Assembly: GCA_031430595.1 (NCBI GenBank)
Contig: JANPBU010000047.1
Location: 62,001-126,000, forward strand
DNA from: JANNBN01 sp031430595
GTDB taxonomy: Bacteria; Actinomycetota; Acidimicrobiia; Acidimicrobiales; JANYDT01
Direction: 5' to 3'
DNA: 64,000 nucleotides
Position 1 is the stretch's first letter. Every line of letters begins with the position of its first letter. The translations under genes were made by a program, and so were the position numbers. This document shows, one piece after another, positions 36,253 through 45,822 of the stretch. Below the pieces are notes generated by a model that had not been told where the DNA came from, searched no databases, and saw only the letters and a list, made by a program, of their open reading frames with translations.

Positions 36253-37204
36253 GGCCGACGGTGCCACCCATCAGAAGCTTGCGGTATTTGTTGCTGTGTG
36301 TACTTACCAACGTAACGAACCGCTTCGGGCATTGCTTGATGCATTACTTGTTTGCCAGTCACATTCCGGTGAGTTAGTTGATCTCGGAGTGGTAGTCGTT
36401 GATGACAATGTCGACGGTCGGGCACTTGAAGTAGTTTCGTCGTATGAGCATGCGTTCACGCTCGGGCTCAGATACCGGCAACTCGGGTCTGGAAACATCT
36501 CGATGGGGCGGAACCTGGGCATTGCAACAGCACTCGAGCCGGGGTCGGTTCCAGTCGATTGGATCGCGATGACCGACGATGATTGCATTCCGGCGCCGGG
36601 TTGGATTACCGCGTACGCCAATGCGGCCGGAACGGTCGGTGCCGAAGTGTTCACGGGTTTTTGTTCTCTAGAGGCTCCACCATCGGCCCCGCGTTGGCTT
36701 ACCGAACAACCATTCCTAGACGATGCCCGAATCCTCGGCGAAAACCTTCAACTCTGTGAAACGGCCGCTACCAACAATTCGTTTATTAACGCAGCAATGC
36801 TTCGCAGGCCAAACGCACCACGTTTTCTTGAACATCTCGGTGTCATCGGAGGTGAAGACATGGTCTTCTTCGGAACCCTGCACGATTCAGGGGTCGAGAT
36901 GAGGTTTGTCACCGGAGCGACGGTTGCAGGGCAAGAACCAGAGTCGCGCACCACTTTTTCGTACGTAATGCGTGCTCGATATTGGTTAGGAAATACTGAA
37001 ACAATCACCAATATTGAGCTTGGGCGCGCCTCGAAGGGTCGATTAGCCTTAAGGGCCTGTCGGGTTGGCCTGTCATCACTGTGGCGGCCAGTCGGACGCC
37101 TCACCCAGGGGAAATCACCACAATTCATGTATGCGTTCGGTTCAGTCTTAAGAGCAGTCGGAATGCTTCTTGGGGTGGTCGGCGCCCGAATCAAACATCA
37201 CTAA
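36239..37204 (+). CDS. Family 2 glycosyltransferase
   Basis: 321 aa. GT-A fold: VFVAVCTYQRNEPLRALLDALL (about 16-37), VVVDDNVDGRA and the MTDDDCIPAPGW metal site (about 106-117), which corresponds to the DxD region. FITGFCSLEAPP-like and GGEDMVFF segments (the latter about 206-213) match the acceptor-side ED motif of GT2. It begins before the flippase ends (14 nt overlap) and is followed by the polymerase after 4 nt. It probably adds one sugar to the repeat unit on the lipid carrier. Confidence 0.9.
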   Translation: MRNREADGATHQKLAVFVAVCTYQRNEPLRALLDALLVCQSHSGELVDLGVVVVDDNVDGRALEVVSSYEHAFTLGLRYRQLGSGNISMGRNLGIATALEPGSVPVDWIAMTDDDCIPAPGWITAYANAAGTVGAEVFTGFCSLEAPPSAPRWLTEQPFLDDARILGENLQLCETAATNNSFINAAMLRRPNAPRFLEHLGVIGGEDMVFFGTLHDSGVEMRFVTGATVAGQEPESRTTFSYVMRARYWLGNTETITNIELGRASKGRLALRACRVGLSSLWRPVGRLTQGKSPQFMYAFGSVLRAVGMLLGVVGARIKHH

Positions 37205-37208
37205 ATCT

Positions 37209-38495
37209 ATGACTGCCATCGACAACAACCTCATCAACCGAACCGTGCGCCTTGTTCCTCAGCAAACTGCTGCTGGGCTTATCCGACGGTCGATTGGTAC
37301 TTTCAGCTCAGTCTTTTCGGTGAAGTTGCATGATATTTCTGCAGGCATTGCGATTGTTGTGGTGTTTTTGGCCAGTTTCGACCTTGTACCAACCGGGCCC
37401 CGACCGGTCGCAGTTTTGCTGCTTTTGCTCGTTGCGCTGACCTGGGGCTTTTCACCAAAAGACTCAATGGGGCGGTTGTTTCTTCCTGCTTCAAGCACTT
37501 GCTTTGTCGTATGGGCGTTGGTGTCACGATTTTGGACACTCAACGTATTCGGCTGGGGCGACAAATTCTTCGCGTCGGTAGTGCTCGTTGGGGCGGTTGC
37601 CATGGTGACTGCATGTGTTGGCCTTGAAACAATTCAACGTTCTTTAGCGATCTCTACCATTTCGGTCATTGTCTACAACTTTGTATACACCGTGCTTCAT
37701 TGGTCAACCGCTACCGTCAGTATTGACGAAGTCAGCGGTGGAGTCACTTCGATCGGTTGGCGAGGGGCGCTCAACCACAAAAACACGTTGGCAACGTTCG
37801 GGGTTATCGCTTTCGTCATTTGTCGAACATTGGTGAAGAACCGTTTCATTCGTTTCGGTTTTGCTGGCCTGAGTGTGGCGCTTGTGTTGCTTTCACGATC
37901 CGCAACTGGGCTCTTTGGGCTCGCCGCAGCGTTCGCAATGATGTGGTTCATGCGTGGCCTGCAGAAGCGCACCGGAGCGGCCCGCGGCACGTACACATTG
38001 GGGTCAAGCCTCCTGGCCATGCTGGCAGTGGTCGCCTGGAATTCGTTCGGAACGCACGTTTTAACGTTCCTCGGCAAGAACTCAACACTGACCGGCCGGA
38101 CAAAAATTTGGTCAGAGTCATTTCGCGTTATTCGTCAACGGCCCTGGGTCGGCACGGGTATGGGCGGCATGTGGGCTGACCAGTCAATCGAACCAACCAG
38201 AACCCTCGTCAGGCACCTCGGCTTCACTGTTTTTCACGCCCACAATGGGTACATCGAAACCGTTCTCATTTTGGGTGTCGTTGGCCTGGTTTTGCACGTT
38301 TGGGTGCTACTCGCAACCATCAAGTGTGGGCTGAGAGTGTTGACGCTGAACCCACGAGTGGCCGAGTTCGCCGCTGCGTCAGCAGTGGCAATTGTTTGTC
38401 TTTCGTTTTCTGAATCGTTGGTGCTTGGCGCGTGGTTGTGGATGCCATACCTAGCAATGACGATGTGTCGACGTGCACAGAAAGACGTACTGTGA
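37209..38495 (+). CDS. O-antigen ligase/polymerase-like membrane protein (Wzy-type)
   Basis: 428 aa from ATG 37209, which begins 4 nt after the GT2 stop. About 11-12 hydrophobic helices. A large extracytoplasmic loop contains GKNSTLTGRTKIW (about 290-302), the Wzy/WaaL PF04932 signature, followed by PWVGTGMGGMW and FHAHNGYIETVLILGVVGL, all typical of the family. The expected role is polymerisation of lipid-linked repeats on the outer face of the membrane. The position between a GT2, a GT4 and a Wzz-like gene fits a Wzx/Wzy-dependent polysaccharide. Confidence 0.88.
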   Translation: MTAIDNNLINRTVRLVPQQTAAGLIRRSIGTFSSVFSVKLHDISAGIAIVVVFLASFDLVPTGPRPVAVLLLLLVALTWGFSPKDSMGRLFLPASSTCFVVWALVSRFWTLNVFGWGDKFFASVVLVGAVAMVTACVGLETIQRSLAISTISVIVYNFVYTVLHWSTATVSIDEVSGGVTSIGWRGALNHKNTLATFGVIAFVICRTLVKNRFIRFGFAGLSVALVLLSRSATGLFGLAAAFAMMWFMRGLQKRTGAARGTYTLGSSLLAMLAVVAWNSFGTHVLTFLGKNSTLTGRTKIWSESFRVIRQRPWVGTGMGGMWADQSIEPTRTLVRHLGFTVFHAHNGYIETVLILGVVGLVLHVWVLLATIKCGLRVLTLNPRVAEFAAASAVAIVCLSFSESLVLGAWLWMPYLAMTMCRRAQKDVL

Positions 38496-39583
38496 CTCGC
38501 ACCGCACCACGGGGTCTCATTTCGCTTCCCACGCTTCACAATGCGCCGCGGGGGGCGGAGGTTGCCCTTGAGTCAATCGCCGATGGGCTCGCTCAACGCG
38601 GACACCACATTACGGTTGTCGGTTCAGGCCCTGAAAACCTAACGCGAAACTACGCATACATACAGAAGAAAACCGTCGATCACAAAAAGTTTGAGCGTTG
38701 GCCAAAGATTCCACCGTTTCGAAACGAAGGACACATCGGAAGCATGCTCTTCGCTCCACGACTACTTCGAGCTTTTGATCCGAGTAAAACCGACTACACG
38801 ATGACCTGTGGCTACCCGTTCGAAAACTGGGCCTTCCGTCGCCCCGGTAAAAAGCGAACCCCCACTGTTTTTGTGACACAGAATGGCGATTGGCCAGCGT
38901 TTGCCGATAACTCTGAATACAAGCTCTTTTCTTGCGAAGGCTTGGTCTGCACGAACCCTGTGTACTTCGAGCGAAACAAAGACAAATGGAATGCCGCACT
39001 TATTCCGAACGGTGTCGACCCGGAACGGTTTTTACCTCTACCGCCAAACCGCTTGTCACTCGGTCTTCCGGAAGGTCCACTTATTATTATGGTAAGTGCA
39101 CTTATCGCAAGTAAGCGGGTTGAAGAGGGTTTGAGAGCAGCCTCGCGCATTCCGGGGGTCGCCTTCGCAGTTTTCGGCGACGGCCCCTTACGAACCGAAG
39201 TTGATGCGCTCGGCCAAGAGTTATTCGGCAACCGGTACTCACGACAGGTAGTAAAGCCCGAGCAAATGCCGGCCGTTTATAACGCTGCCGATGTATTGCT
39301 GCACATGTCGATGGACGAATCATTCGGAAACGTATACGTCGAAGCCATGAGTTGTGGCATACCGGTAGTCGCCCACGACTGGGCGGTCACACGCTGGATC
39401 CTCACGTCACCATCGAAATTAGTCGATTCAACTGACGGTGACGCTGTTCGTGGCGCTCTACTTTCCGTCTTCGAGGCTTCCCCGGCCGATAGGCACCAAA
39501 TGCATACCGAAACTGCCAAAAGATTTGGTTGGGCCGAAGTGGCTCGACAGTACGACGAGTTCATTCACAAAGTGATTGCGTAA
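38492..39583 (+). CDS. Family 4 glycosyltransferase
   Basis: 363 aa from GTG 38492, chosen because its GTGA overlaps the Wzy stop; an upstream ATG at 38432 would overlap Wzy by 64 nt. GT-B features: the N-terminal PTLHNAPRGAEVALESIADGL, the central VTQNGDW and IPNGVDPERFLPLP, then IIMVSALIASKRVEEGLRAA and the donor-binding MDESFGNVYVEAMSCGIPVVAHD with the EX7E motif. Retaining glycosyltransferase, donor unknown. Downstream, 40 nt separate it from the Wzz-like gene. Confidence 0.92.
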   Translation: MTRTAPRGLISLPTLHNAPRGAEVALESIADGLAQRGHHITVVGSGPENLTRNYAYIQKKTVDHKKFERWPKIPPFRNEGHIGSMLFAPRLLRAFDPSKTDYTMTCGYPFENWAFRRPGKKRTPTVFVTQNGDWPAFADNSEYKLFSCEGLVCTNPVYFERNKDKWNAALIPNGVDPERFLPLPPNRLSLGLPEGPLIIMVSALIASKRVEEGLRAASRIPGVAFAVFGDGPLRTEVDALGQELFGNRYSRQVVKPEQMPAVYNAADVLLHMSMDESFGNVYVEAMSCGIPVVAHDWAVTRWILTSPSKLVDSTDGDAVRGALLSVFEASPADRHQMHTETAKRFGWAEVARQYDEFIHKVIA

Positions 39584-39623
39584 CAACTATGACAACTGAC
39601 CTAAACCCAAAAAAGGCCCCCCA

Positions 39624-41342
39624 ATGGAACTAGCTTTCCTTTTCTCGACCATCAAGCGGTTCTTCCTCTTGGTTCTTATTTGTGCGATTGGTTCAACCGT
39701 CGCGCTCGTTGGTCTCCGCCAACGCCAGGCAACGGTCTACGAGGCAAAAGCCGTGGTGCTGCTTCGCCAGCCGGCCGGGGAAGCCGAGCAAAACCCTGAC
39801 CGGTATATGGAAACGCAAGTGAGTTACCTGCAGAGCAGTCGCTTCATCGAACAGGTTGTGTCAAAAATCGACGGGGCGACACGGTTATCAGTTCGTTCGA
39901 ACACCAAGATTGAACCTCGCCCGGGCACCGATGTACTTGACATTTCGGCGTTCGCCAACACCCCAGCTGAATCAGAAAAACTCGCAGCAACGTACGCCAA
40001 CGAGTATCTCCGCGATTTGAAATCGCGAACCTCTGATCGAACGGCCGAACAAGTTTCGTTGCTGACCGGCCAAATCGTCGAACTTGACGATTTGATTGCG
40101 AAGGCTCAACGGAAGCGTTCGTTTTACCCGGCCGTTCCCGTATCTGCGGCCGATCTCACGTCAGTCGGCGAAACTGAGCGCGAAATCGCCGCCCTGTTCA
40201 ATCGACGCTCCGCCCTCGACACCACTCGTGAGACCAACGCTCTTAAAGCAAACCTCACCCAGGTCAGTGAAATTGTGCAGGTGCCGGAAGGCGAAGCCAG
40301 CCCTAAACGACTTCCCATCTTTGGAGCACTTGGCCTGATTTTTGGTCTTGGGCTCGGTTCCCTCCTTGCGCTGTTTTTGGGAAGCACACGACGCCGAGTA
40401 CTTCAGTCGGCCGAAGTATCAACCGTGTTGGGCACGCCGCTAATGGCGCAATTCGGCAAGGTCCATGTACTCAAAAAGCGCCCATGGGAAAGGTTCTCGC
40501 CGCTGCCAACCAAGGTTGCCGAAGAGGTCGACCGGTTATGTGTGCGAATTGAATCAATGTCGTCGGTGTCGTCACAGACCCTCGTTGTCACAGTCACGAG
40601 CGCGCAAAGCGGAGCCGGAGTCACGACACTCGCTTCAATGATCGCAATGCGGTTCGCTGAACGCGGATTAATGACAGTCCTGATGGACGGCGACCTTTCT
40701 GACCCTGAGCTTTCTCGTACTTGGACTGACGACCCGCAGATTGGCCTCGCCAATTTGCTGACTGGTTCCGGGGTCGACATGCGCCACTTCGCCCCGACGC
40801 CGATTCGCGGACTGCGCGTCTTGGGTCTTGGAGACATTTGGGGCATGCGCCGAGTTCTCTCAAAAACCGACACTCACGAGGTACTCGATCGCATTTGCCA
40901 GCACGCGGAGGTACTCGTGATCGACGGTGGCTCGATTCGTGACGTCGCATCAACCGTGCGTTTCGCAGTCGAAGCTGACGCAGTAGTCCTGGCGATTCCA
41001 AGCCATTCACAGCAACCAGATGTGTTCCGATCTGCCGCTGACATTCTCGGCCCTGCTCGGGCCCGTTCACTCCCCGTCGAGACAACCCCTACCGGTGTCG
41101 GATCAATCCGGCAGAGTTTTGGGCTCAACGCGAAGAAGCGCCCGAGCCAGGCCAAGCGCGAAATGAAGCAGCGCAAGCGACAAAGCGGTGGCACCCGACG
41201 ACCCGTGATCGATGATCCACAAATTATCGAACACCAGAAGGTTCAAAACACGGTTACCGGCCACGAAAACGGTGGGCAGCCAGTTGTCGAACAAATGCCA
41301 GTGACACAGAAGGAAACGACTCCGGCCCGTCGCAAACGCTGA
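39624..41342 (+). CDS. Wzz-type co-polymerase fused to BY-kinase-like ATPase domain, degenerate Walker A
   Basis: 572 aa. Membrane helix 1 at about 12-32, an extracytoplasmic Wzz domain with a coiled-coil-like middle (about 110-215), helix 2 at about 232-252, then a cytoplasmic P-loop-fold domain. The expected Walker A lysine is missing: residues 326-335 read TSAQSGAGVT, with Val333 where Lys is normal. Walker A' is recognisable as VLMDGDLSDP (352-361) and VLVIDGGS corresponds to Walker B. The tail is basic (QAKREMKQRKR, ARRKR) and has no tyrosine cluster. It probably controls chain length, while ATP-driven tyrosine autokinase activity is doubtful. Confidence 0.85.
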   Translation: MELAFLFSTIKRFFLLVLICAIGSTVALVGLRQRQATVYEAKAVVLLRQPAGEAEQNPDRYMETQVSYLQSSRFIEQVVSKIDGATRLSVRSNTKIEPRPGTDVLDISAFANTPAESEKLAATYANEYLRDLKSRTSDRTAEQVSLLTGQIVELDDLIAKAQRKRSFYPAVPVSAADLTSVGETEREIAALFNRRSALDTTRETNALKANLTQVSEIVQVPEGEASPKRLPIFGALGLIFGLGLGSLLALFLGSTRRRVLQSAEVSTVLGTPLMAQFGKVHVLKKRPWERFSPLPTKVAEEVDRLCVRIESMSSVSSQTLVVTVTSAQSGAGVTTLASMIAMRFAERGLMTVLMDGDLSDPELSRTWTDDPQIGLANLLTGSGVDMRHFAPTPIRGLRVLGLGDIWGMRRVLSKTDTHEVLDRICQHAEVLVIDGGSIRDVASTVRFAVEADAVVLAIPSHSQQPDVFRSAADILGPARARSLPVETTPTGVGSIRQSFGLNAKKRPSQAKREMKQRKRQSGGTRRPVIDDPQIIEHQKVQNTVTGHENGGQPVVEQMPVTQKETTPARRKR

Positions 41343-41343
41343 C

Positions 41344-42576
41344 ATGTCTCGTGTAGCTCCGCCTATTGCGTTTGTGATGACGCATTATCCCCAAACTGCT
41401 GCCACGTTCGTCAGTTTGGAGATTCGTCAATTGCGCGACTGCGGTGTCGACATCAAAACCTTTTCTATCAATCGTCCAGGCACACCGTCGACCGTCGAGT
41501 TCGAACGTGAAGCCAGCGCGACGGTATTTTTGAAAGAGAATCCCGCTGGTATCGCGAAAGCGTTTGGTCGTCTACTGATGCGACATCCGGTTGCGCTCGG
41601 TGGGCTGCTGTGGCAGGCAGCGCGACTCGGTGGAACCGATTTCAAACGGGTCGTCTGGCGGATGTTGCACTTCTGTGAGGCACTCGTTGTGTGGAACGAA
41701 TCTCGGTCGGTCGGGGTTCGGCACGTGCATGCCCAATTCGGTGGAACTACCGCCAATATTGCGTGGTTCGCAGCCCAAATCGGAACCGCGTTTGACAAGG
41801 AACCATGGACGTGGAGTTTTACGATTCATGGCTTTCAAGACTTTGTGAACGAACCAGACACCCGCTTTGATCTCAAGGTTGAGTCGGTTGCCTTCGTGAC
41901 CTGTATTTCAGACTTCACCCGGTCGCAGTTAATGCGCTGCACCGACCCGAAGTACTGGCGTAAGTATCACGTGGTGCGATGCGGGGTTGAACTCGACAAA
42001 ATCCCTCAACGAGCGGCCCAGTCTCACTCGCCGCGAACGATTGTTCTGCCTGCTCGACTCAGTGCCGAAAAGGGACACGTGGTGTTGCTTGATGCACTTG
42101 TCGGTCTCGTTGCCGATGGGTTTGATCTGGTTGTTGATTGCATCGGTGACGGCGAACAACGTGCCCAGCTTCAGCGAGAAATCGACAAGCGCAACATGGG
42201 TGACCGGTTTCGTTTGCTTGGCGAAATGCCTCACGAACAGGTGCTGGCTCATCTGCGTAACGCCGATATTTTTTGTCTTCCATCGTTTGCAGAAGGCGTA
42301 CCGGTTTCGATCATGGAAGCAATGGCATGTGGTGTTCCGGTGGTTACCACGACCGTTGGCGGTATCCCTGAAATTGCTGAAAACGGGGCGGCTGCGTTAC
42401 TCGTTGCCCCTGGCGATTCGGTCTCGTTACAGGAAGCAATCGCACAACTCGTTACCAATAGTGAACTACGACAAAGCCTGATTACGCATGCCAGAGCGAC
42501 GATTGAGCGCTCGTATGTGTCGGCAACGAACGTTGCGGCCCAGGCGAGGCTTCTTAGCGCAACCGCTTCGAAGTAG
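41344..42576 (+). CDS. Family 4 glycosyltransferase
   Basis: 410 aa; starts 1 nt after the Wzz-like stop. The N-terminal VMTHYPQTAATFVSLEIRQL and HVHAQFGGTTANIAWFAAQI are typical of colanic-acid-type GT4 enzymes. The C-terminal half has LPARLSAEKGHVVLLDALVG, the donor site FCLPSFAEGVPVSIMEAMACG (EX7E), then GVPVVTTTVGGIPEIAENGAAALLV. A retaining GT-B enzyme, most like those that elongate exopolysaccharide repeat units. Its end overlaps the convergent SDR gene by 23 nt. Confidence 0.93.
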   Translation: MSRVAPPIAFVMTHYPQTAATFVSLEIRQLRDCGVDIKTFSINRPGTPSTVEFEREASATVFLKENPAGIAKAFGRLLMRHPVALGGLLWQAARLGGTDFKRVVWRMLHFCEALVVWNESRSVGVRHVHAQFGGTTANIAWFAAQIGTAFDKEPWTWSFTIHGFQDFVNEPDTRFDLKVESVAFVTCISDFTRSQLMRCTDPKYWRKYHVVRCGVELDKIPQRAAQSHSPRTIVLPARLSAEKGHVVLLDALVGLVADGFDLVVDCIGDGEQRAQLQREIDKRNMGDRFRLLGEMPHEQVLAHLRNADIFCLPSFAEGVPVSIMEAMACGVPVVTTTVGGIPEIAENGAAALLVAPGDSVSLQEAIAQLVTNSELRQSLITHARATIERSYVSATNVAAQARLLSATASK

Positions 42577-43573
42577 CGTTCAGTTCGATCGCAAGCGAAG
42601 CTACAACTGCTTCGCGTGCTGAAAACTTTGGGGTCCAACCCAATAGCCGTCGGGCACCATCGTTCGGGCATTCAATGTCTGACCATCGGGCTTGCTGACG
42701 GAACCTGTGCATCGATTCTGGAAGACGCAGGGTGCTGCTGAATTTCAATTTGTTGACAGCTTCGAGCGGCCAAACTAACGCGCGCATAACAGCGAACGGA
42801 ATCGGAACGATTCTTCTCGGTACATCAGCACCAGCGCTACGACACATCTCGTAATACTCAGCGTACGTAGGTAAATCGCTATCGATAACGTTGACAGTAA
42901 TTGAACCAGCGCATGGGGCAGTGACACTCAATGCAATCGCGTCGGCACAATTTTCGATGTAGGTCAACCTGAATCGCGAATCTGACCCGAAGACGATCCC
43001 GACATGTTTTGATGCTCGGCCAAGACCGTAATCCCACAGACGATCCGGGCCGATGATTGCGCCTGGGCGAATCACCACCAAATCAATGGACTGGTCACGG
43101 GTGAAATCGCGAGCCATTTGCTCTTGATACAGCTTGACTTCGGTGTATGCGTCGCGATCTGAGGTTCGACGTTCCAGAGGTGTTTCTTCGGTCAGCAGAT
43201 TCTTTGAGACGGCCGCTTCGTAGTCGTATACCGAGAACGAACTGATGTGAACGAGGCGCGTTACCGGTGATGCTTTCAACGCATCAAAGAGGTTCGCCGT
43301 GCCAACCACGGTCGTCGCAATCTGTTCGGCAAGGTCGCCAGAGGTCAGCGCGGCCCCGTGAATGACAACATCGTGGAAACCAACCTCATCGGCCCATTCG
43401 CCAAGTTGACGAAGGTCGCCACGAATGATCGAGAGGTTTTCGTGCTCATCGAAGCCGCCTTTCGAGACAGGGCGGACCATCGCCGTTACCTGATGACCTG
43501 CCTTGAGTAACGCAAGCACGGTGGCGCGACCCAAAAACCCACTGGCCCCGGTGACAAGAACCTTCTTCATCAT
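42554..43573 (-). CDS. NAD-dependent epimerase/dehydratase (extended SDR)
   Basis: 339 aa, starting ATGATG at 43573. Glycine motif TGASGFLG (8-15), GDL and HGAALTSGD, the active-site Ser-containing HISSFSVYD, and catalytic YTEVK (in AYTEVKLYQE). Its last third (PRRIVPIPFAVMRALVWPLEAVNKL) resembles 3-beta-HSD/NAD-epimerase-like proteins that act on nucleotide sugars or lipid-linked sugars. The start overlaps the stop of the Gfo/Idh gene (ATGA at 43570-43573), so the two are coupled, oxidoreductase first. Role inferred: second step on the same sugar. Confidence 0.86.
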   Translation of the reverse strand: MMKKVLVTGASGFLGRATVLALLKAGHQVTAMVRPVSKGGFDEHENLSIIRGDLRQLGEWADEVGFHDVVIHGAALTSGDLAEQIATTVVGTANLFDALKASPVTRLVHISSFSVYDYEAAVSKNLLTEETPLERRTSDRDAYTEVKLYQEQMARDFTRDQSIDLVVIRPGAIIGPDRLWDYGLGRASKHVGIVFGSDSRFRLTYIENCADAIALSVTAPCAGSITVNVIDSDLPTYAEYYEMCRSAGADVPRRIVPIPFAVMRALVWPLEAVNKLKFSSTLRLPESMHRFRQQARWSDIECPNDGARRLLGWTPKFSAREAVVASLAIELNATSKRLR

Positions 43574-44625
43574 GGTTTTCCTAGCTCGACAATCGCATCG
43601 ATCAACTTCGCCGAATCGAGCATATGTTGGGGTGTCACCGGCGGGGCTTGCCCGGTTGCTAGTGCCGCATACGTTTCACCCAGCATGTAATGCAATCCAT
43701 GAAGAGGGCCTTGGTTGGCTACCTTTTTTAATAAATTGTCGACACCACTTTTGGCCATCGACGCCCCACTTCGAAGTTGTTCGAGCGACGAGCGAACCTT
43801 GATGTTTGGCAACCCTTCTCGACGAACGAATGGATTAAACAAATCTGTTTCGAACGATCCTTCGGTGCCACGAACCACGATTCGAAACGCATCGGGAAGA
43901 ACGTCGGGTGCGAATCGAAGGCGACCACGAACGTTGCCCATAATGACCACGTCAAGCGTGTCGAAACCGACGCGCGGATTACCGCTTCGGTTGACCAGGT
44001 AGCCGCTCACAGCAACCTCAGTTGCATGCGACCCAACGAGTGACACCCCGCTGAGTGCACACCAGAGGTAGGTGAGGTGCGGAAGGAAATCGTGGATGGC
44101 CCCTGCCCCAAGATTGACCGAAGGGCCCTTCAGGTTTTCGTCGGCAAATTTCGAGTCAAGAATGGGAAGTGCCATCAGTATGTCGACTTCCTTCACCTTT
44201 CCGAGGGCGCCGTCAGCAATGCAGGCAAGCGCCTCGCTGACCGTTTTGTTGAAGCGATAGTTGTGCGATTCGGTAAAGTGCCGACCGACCGATTTCGCAT
44301 GGTCGAGCAGACGTTGGGTGGTAAGAAAATCTGGTGCGGCCGGCTTCTCACAAATCACATGAATGTTGTGATCGAGGCAATCATTGATGATCGCAGCGTG
44401 CGACGACGGTGGGGTCAGAATGTGAACCACGTCTGGCCGGTATTCGGTCATGACCTGATCAAAGCTGGTCGCCTGGGTTACCCCGTATTTGCGGCATACA
44501 AAGTCAGTGAGTACAGCTGATTGGTCGAACACCGCTACGACTTCGGCCGCGTTGGTATTCAGAAGAAACGCCAGATGTTCGTGGGCGATTGAACCGCACC
44601 CAATCACTGCTGCTCGTAGTGCCAT
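43570..44625 (-). CDS. Gfo/Idh/MocA family oxidoreductase
   Basis: 351 aa from ATG 44625, preceded by GAGGAAA; a longer frame to 44718 lacks conservation. The Rossmann N-terminus is AAVIGCGSIAHEHL, and ILTPPSSHAAII and CEKPAAPDF follow (the EKP motif). The C-terminal beta-sheet domain includes GAGAIHDFLPHLTYLW, with the conserved histidine. Members oxidise or reduce hydroxyl and keto groups on sugars or nucleotide sugars. It is coupled by a 4-nt overlap to the SDR gene and is divergent from the 44885 SDR gene. Confidence 0.92.
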   Translation of the reverse strand: MALRAAVIGCGSIAHEHLAFLLNTNAAEVVAVFDQSAVLTDFVCRKYGVTQATSFDQVMTEYRPDVVHILTPPSSHAAIINDCLDHNIHVICEKPAAPDFLTTQRLLDHAKSVGRHFTESHNYRFNKTVSEALACIADGALGKVKEVDILMALPILDSKFADENLKGPSVNLGAGAIHDFLPHLTYLWCALSGVSLVGSHATEVAVSGYLVNRSGNPRVGFDTLDVVIMGNVRGRLRFAPDVLPDAFRIVVRGTEGSFETDLFNPFVRREGLPNIKVRSSLEQLRSGASMAKSGVDNLLKKVANQGPLHGLHYMLGETYAALATGQAPPVTPQHMLDSAKLIDAIVELGKP

Positions 44626-44884
44626 ATCGTGTATTTCCTCAACGCCATAGCGCAGTTTCGCTGTTGTGGATCGGCCAAATCCTAGACCCTCTCTAACTTC
44701 GACCAAAGTGAGAAACACCTTGAGTTGAATGTCGGTTGTTCAGTTTCGGCGGCTTCACCGGTACTCGTCGGTATGCAGGTAAACTGTTTGCTTCGTAAAG
44801 AATTGAGTGGCGACAGTCACACCCTGAAATGTGAAGTAGCAACGTGTATCTACCCCCCGAACAAATTCTTGATCATGGTGCCCC

Positions 44885-45808
44885 ATGAGCGGCAGCAGCC
44901 TTTGTAAAGTTCGGGTGTTAGTAACCGGGGCCACTGGGTTTCTCGGTCGCCATTTGTGTCGACGACTGATTGGGTACGGTGCCGAAGTTCATTCCACCAC
45001 TCGGACTGGGTCGATTCGACCTGAAACTTCCGGTACTGAAGACCTTGGCACGATTTGGCGTCTCGACCTTGTCGACCCCGAGGCCACACTATCGATGGTC
45101 AACACGGTCAAACCCGACATTATTTTCCATCTAGCTGGTCATGCTGCCGCCAAACTCGAACTGGTTGAAGTTCACAATTGCCTTCGTGACGATCTGACAG
45201 TGGCAGTAAATGTGCTCACCGCAGCCGTTGAAGCGCAGTGTCAGCGGGTGGTACTTCCTGGTTCGCTAGAAGAGCCGACGAGCTTTGGTGAAGCTGCCGT
45301 ATCACCGTATGCGTGGTCGAAGCAGTCGATCCAAGGAGCGGCGGCGATGTTTCGACAGGTATACAACCTTGATGTGGTTTCGGGGAAAGTTTTCATGACA
45401 TACGGTCCAGGGCAGGATGCCGCGAAGTTGATCCCATCAATCATTGACGACCTTCTCAGCGGGCAAAACCCCGTCCTCAATTCGCCTCATCGGTACCTCG
45501 ATTGGATTTACGTTGATGATGTTGTTGATGGCCTCATTCGTCTCGCTGTAGTCGACGATTTGGCGATTTCTTCCGTTGACCTGGGTACCGGTCAACTGAC
45601 TTCGATCAAACACATCGCGGAACTGCTGTGCCAGATCGATGCACGAGGACGAACGCCCGTCTTTCGGAGCAACCAGGCCAGAGGATACGAACGTGCTGCA
45701 GCCGATGTAGGCCACCAGTCGTTGATTAAATGGAAACCCAACCTGAGCCTTGAAGACGGCCTACAGCGCACCTACCGGTTGCAGAAAGCGTTGAGTGCTA
45801 GGGCTTAA
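44885..45808 (+). CDS. NAD-dependent epimerase/dehydratase (extended SDR)
   Basis: 307 aa. Glycine motif TGATGFLG (14-21), DIIFHLAGHAA, active-site LPGSLEEPTS and the catalytic YAWSK (in SPYAWSKQS), with a typical C-terminal WIYVDDVVDGLIRL. It resembles GDP-mannose 4,6-dehydratase or UDP-sugar epimerases in layout; substrate unknown. The 259 nt upstream are non-coding and separate it from the Gfo/Idh gene on the other strand. Its 3' end lies 14 nt from the convergent NUDIX gene. Confidence 0.86.
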   Translation: MSGSSLCKVRVLVTGATGFLGRHLCRRLIGYGAEVHSTTRTGSIRPETSGTEDLGTIWRLDLVDPEATLSMVNTVKPDIIFHLAGHAAAKLELVEVHNCLRDDLTVAVNVLTAAVEAQCQRVVLPGSLEEPTSFGEAAVSPYAWSKQSIQGAAAMFRQVYNLDVVSGKVFMTYGPGQDAAKLIPSIIDDLLSGQNPVLNSPHRYLDWIYVDDVVDGLIRLAVVDDLAISSVDLGTGQLTSIKHIAELLCQIDARGRTPVFRSNQARGYERAAADVGHQSLIKWKPNLSLEDGLQRTYRLQKALSARA

Positions 45809-45822
45809 TTTAGGCAGTGCTG

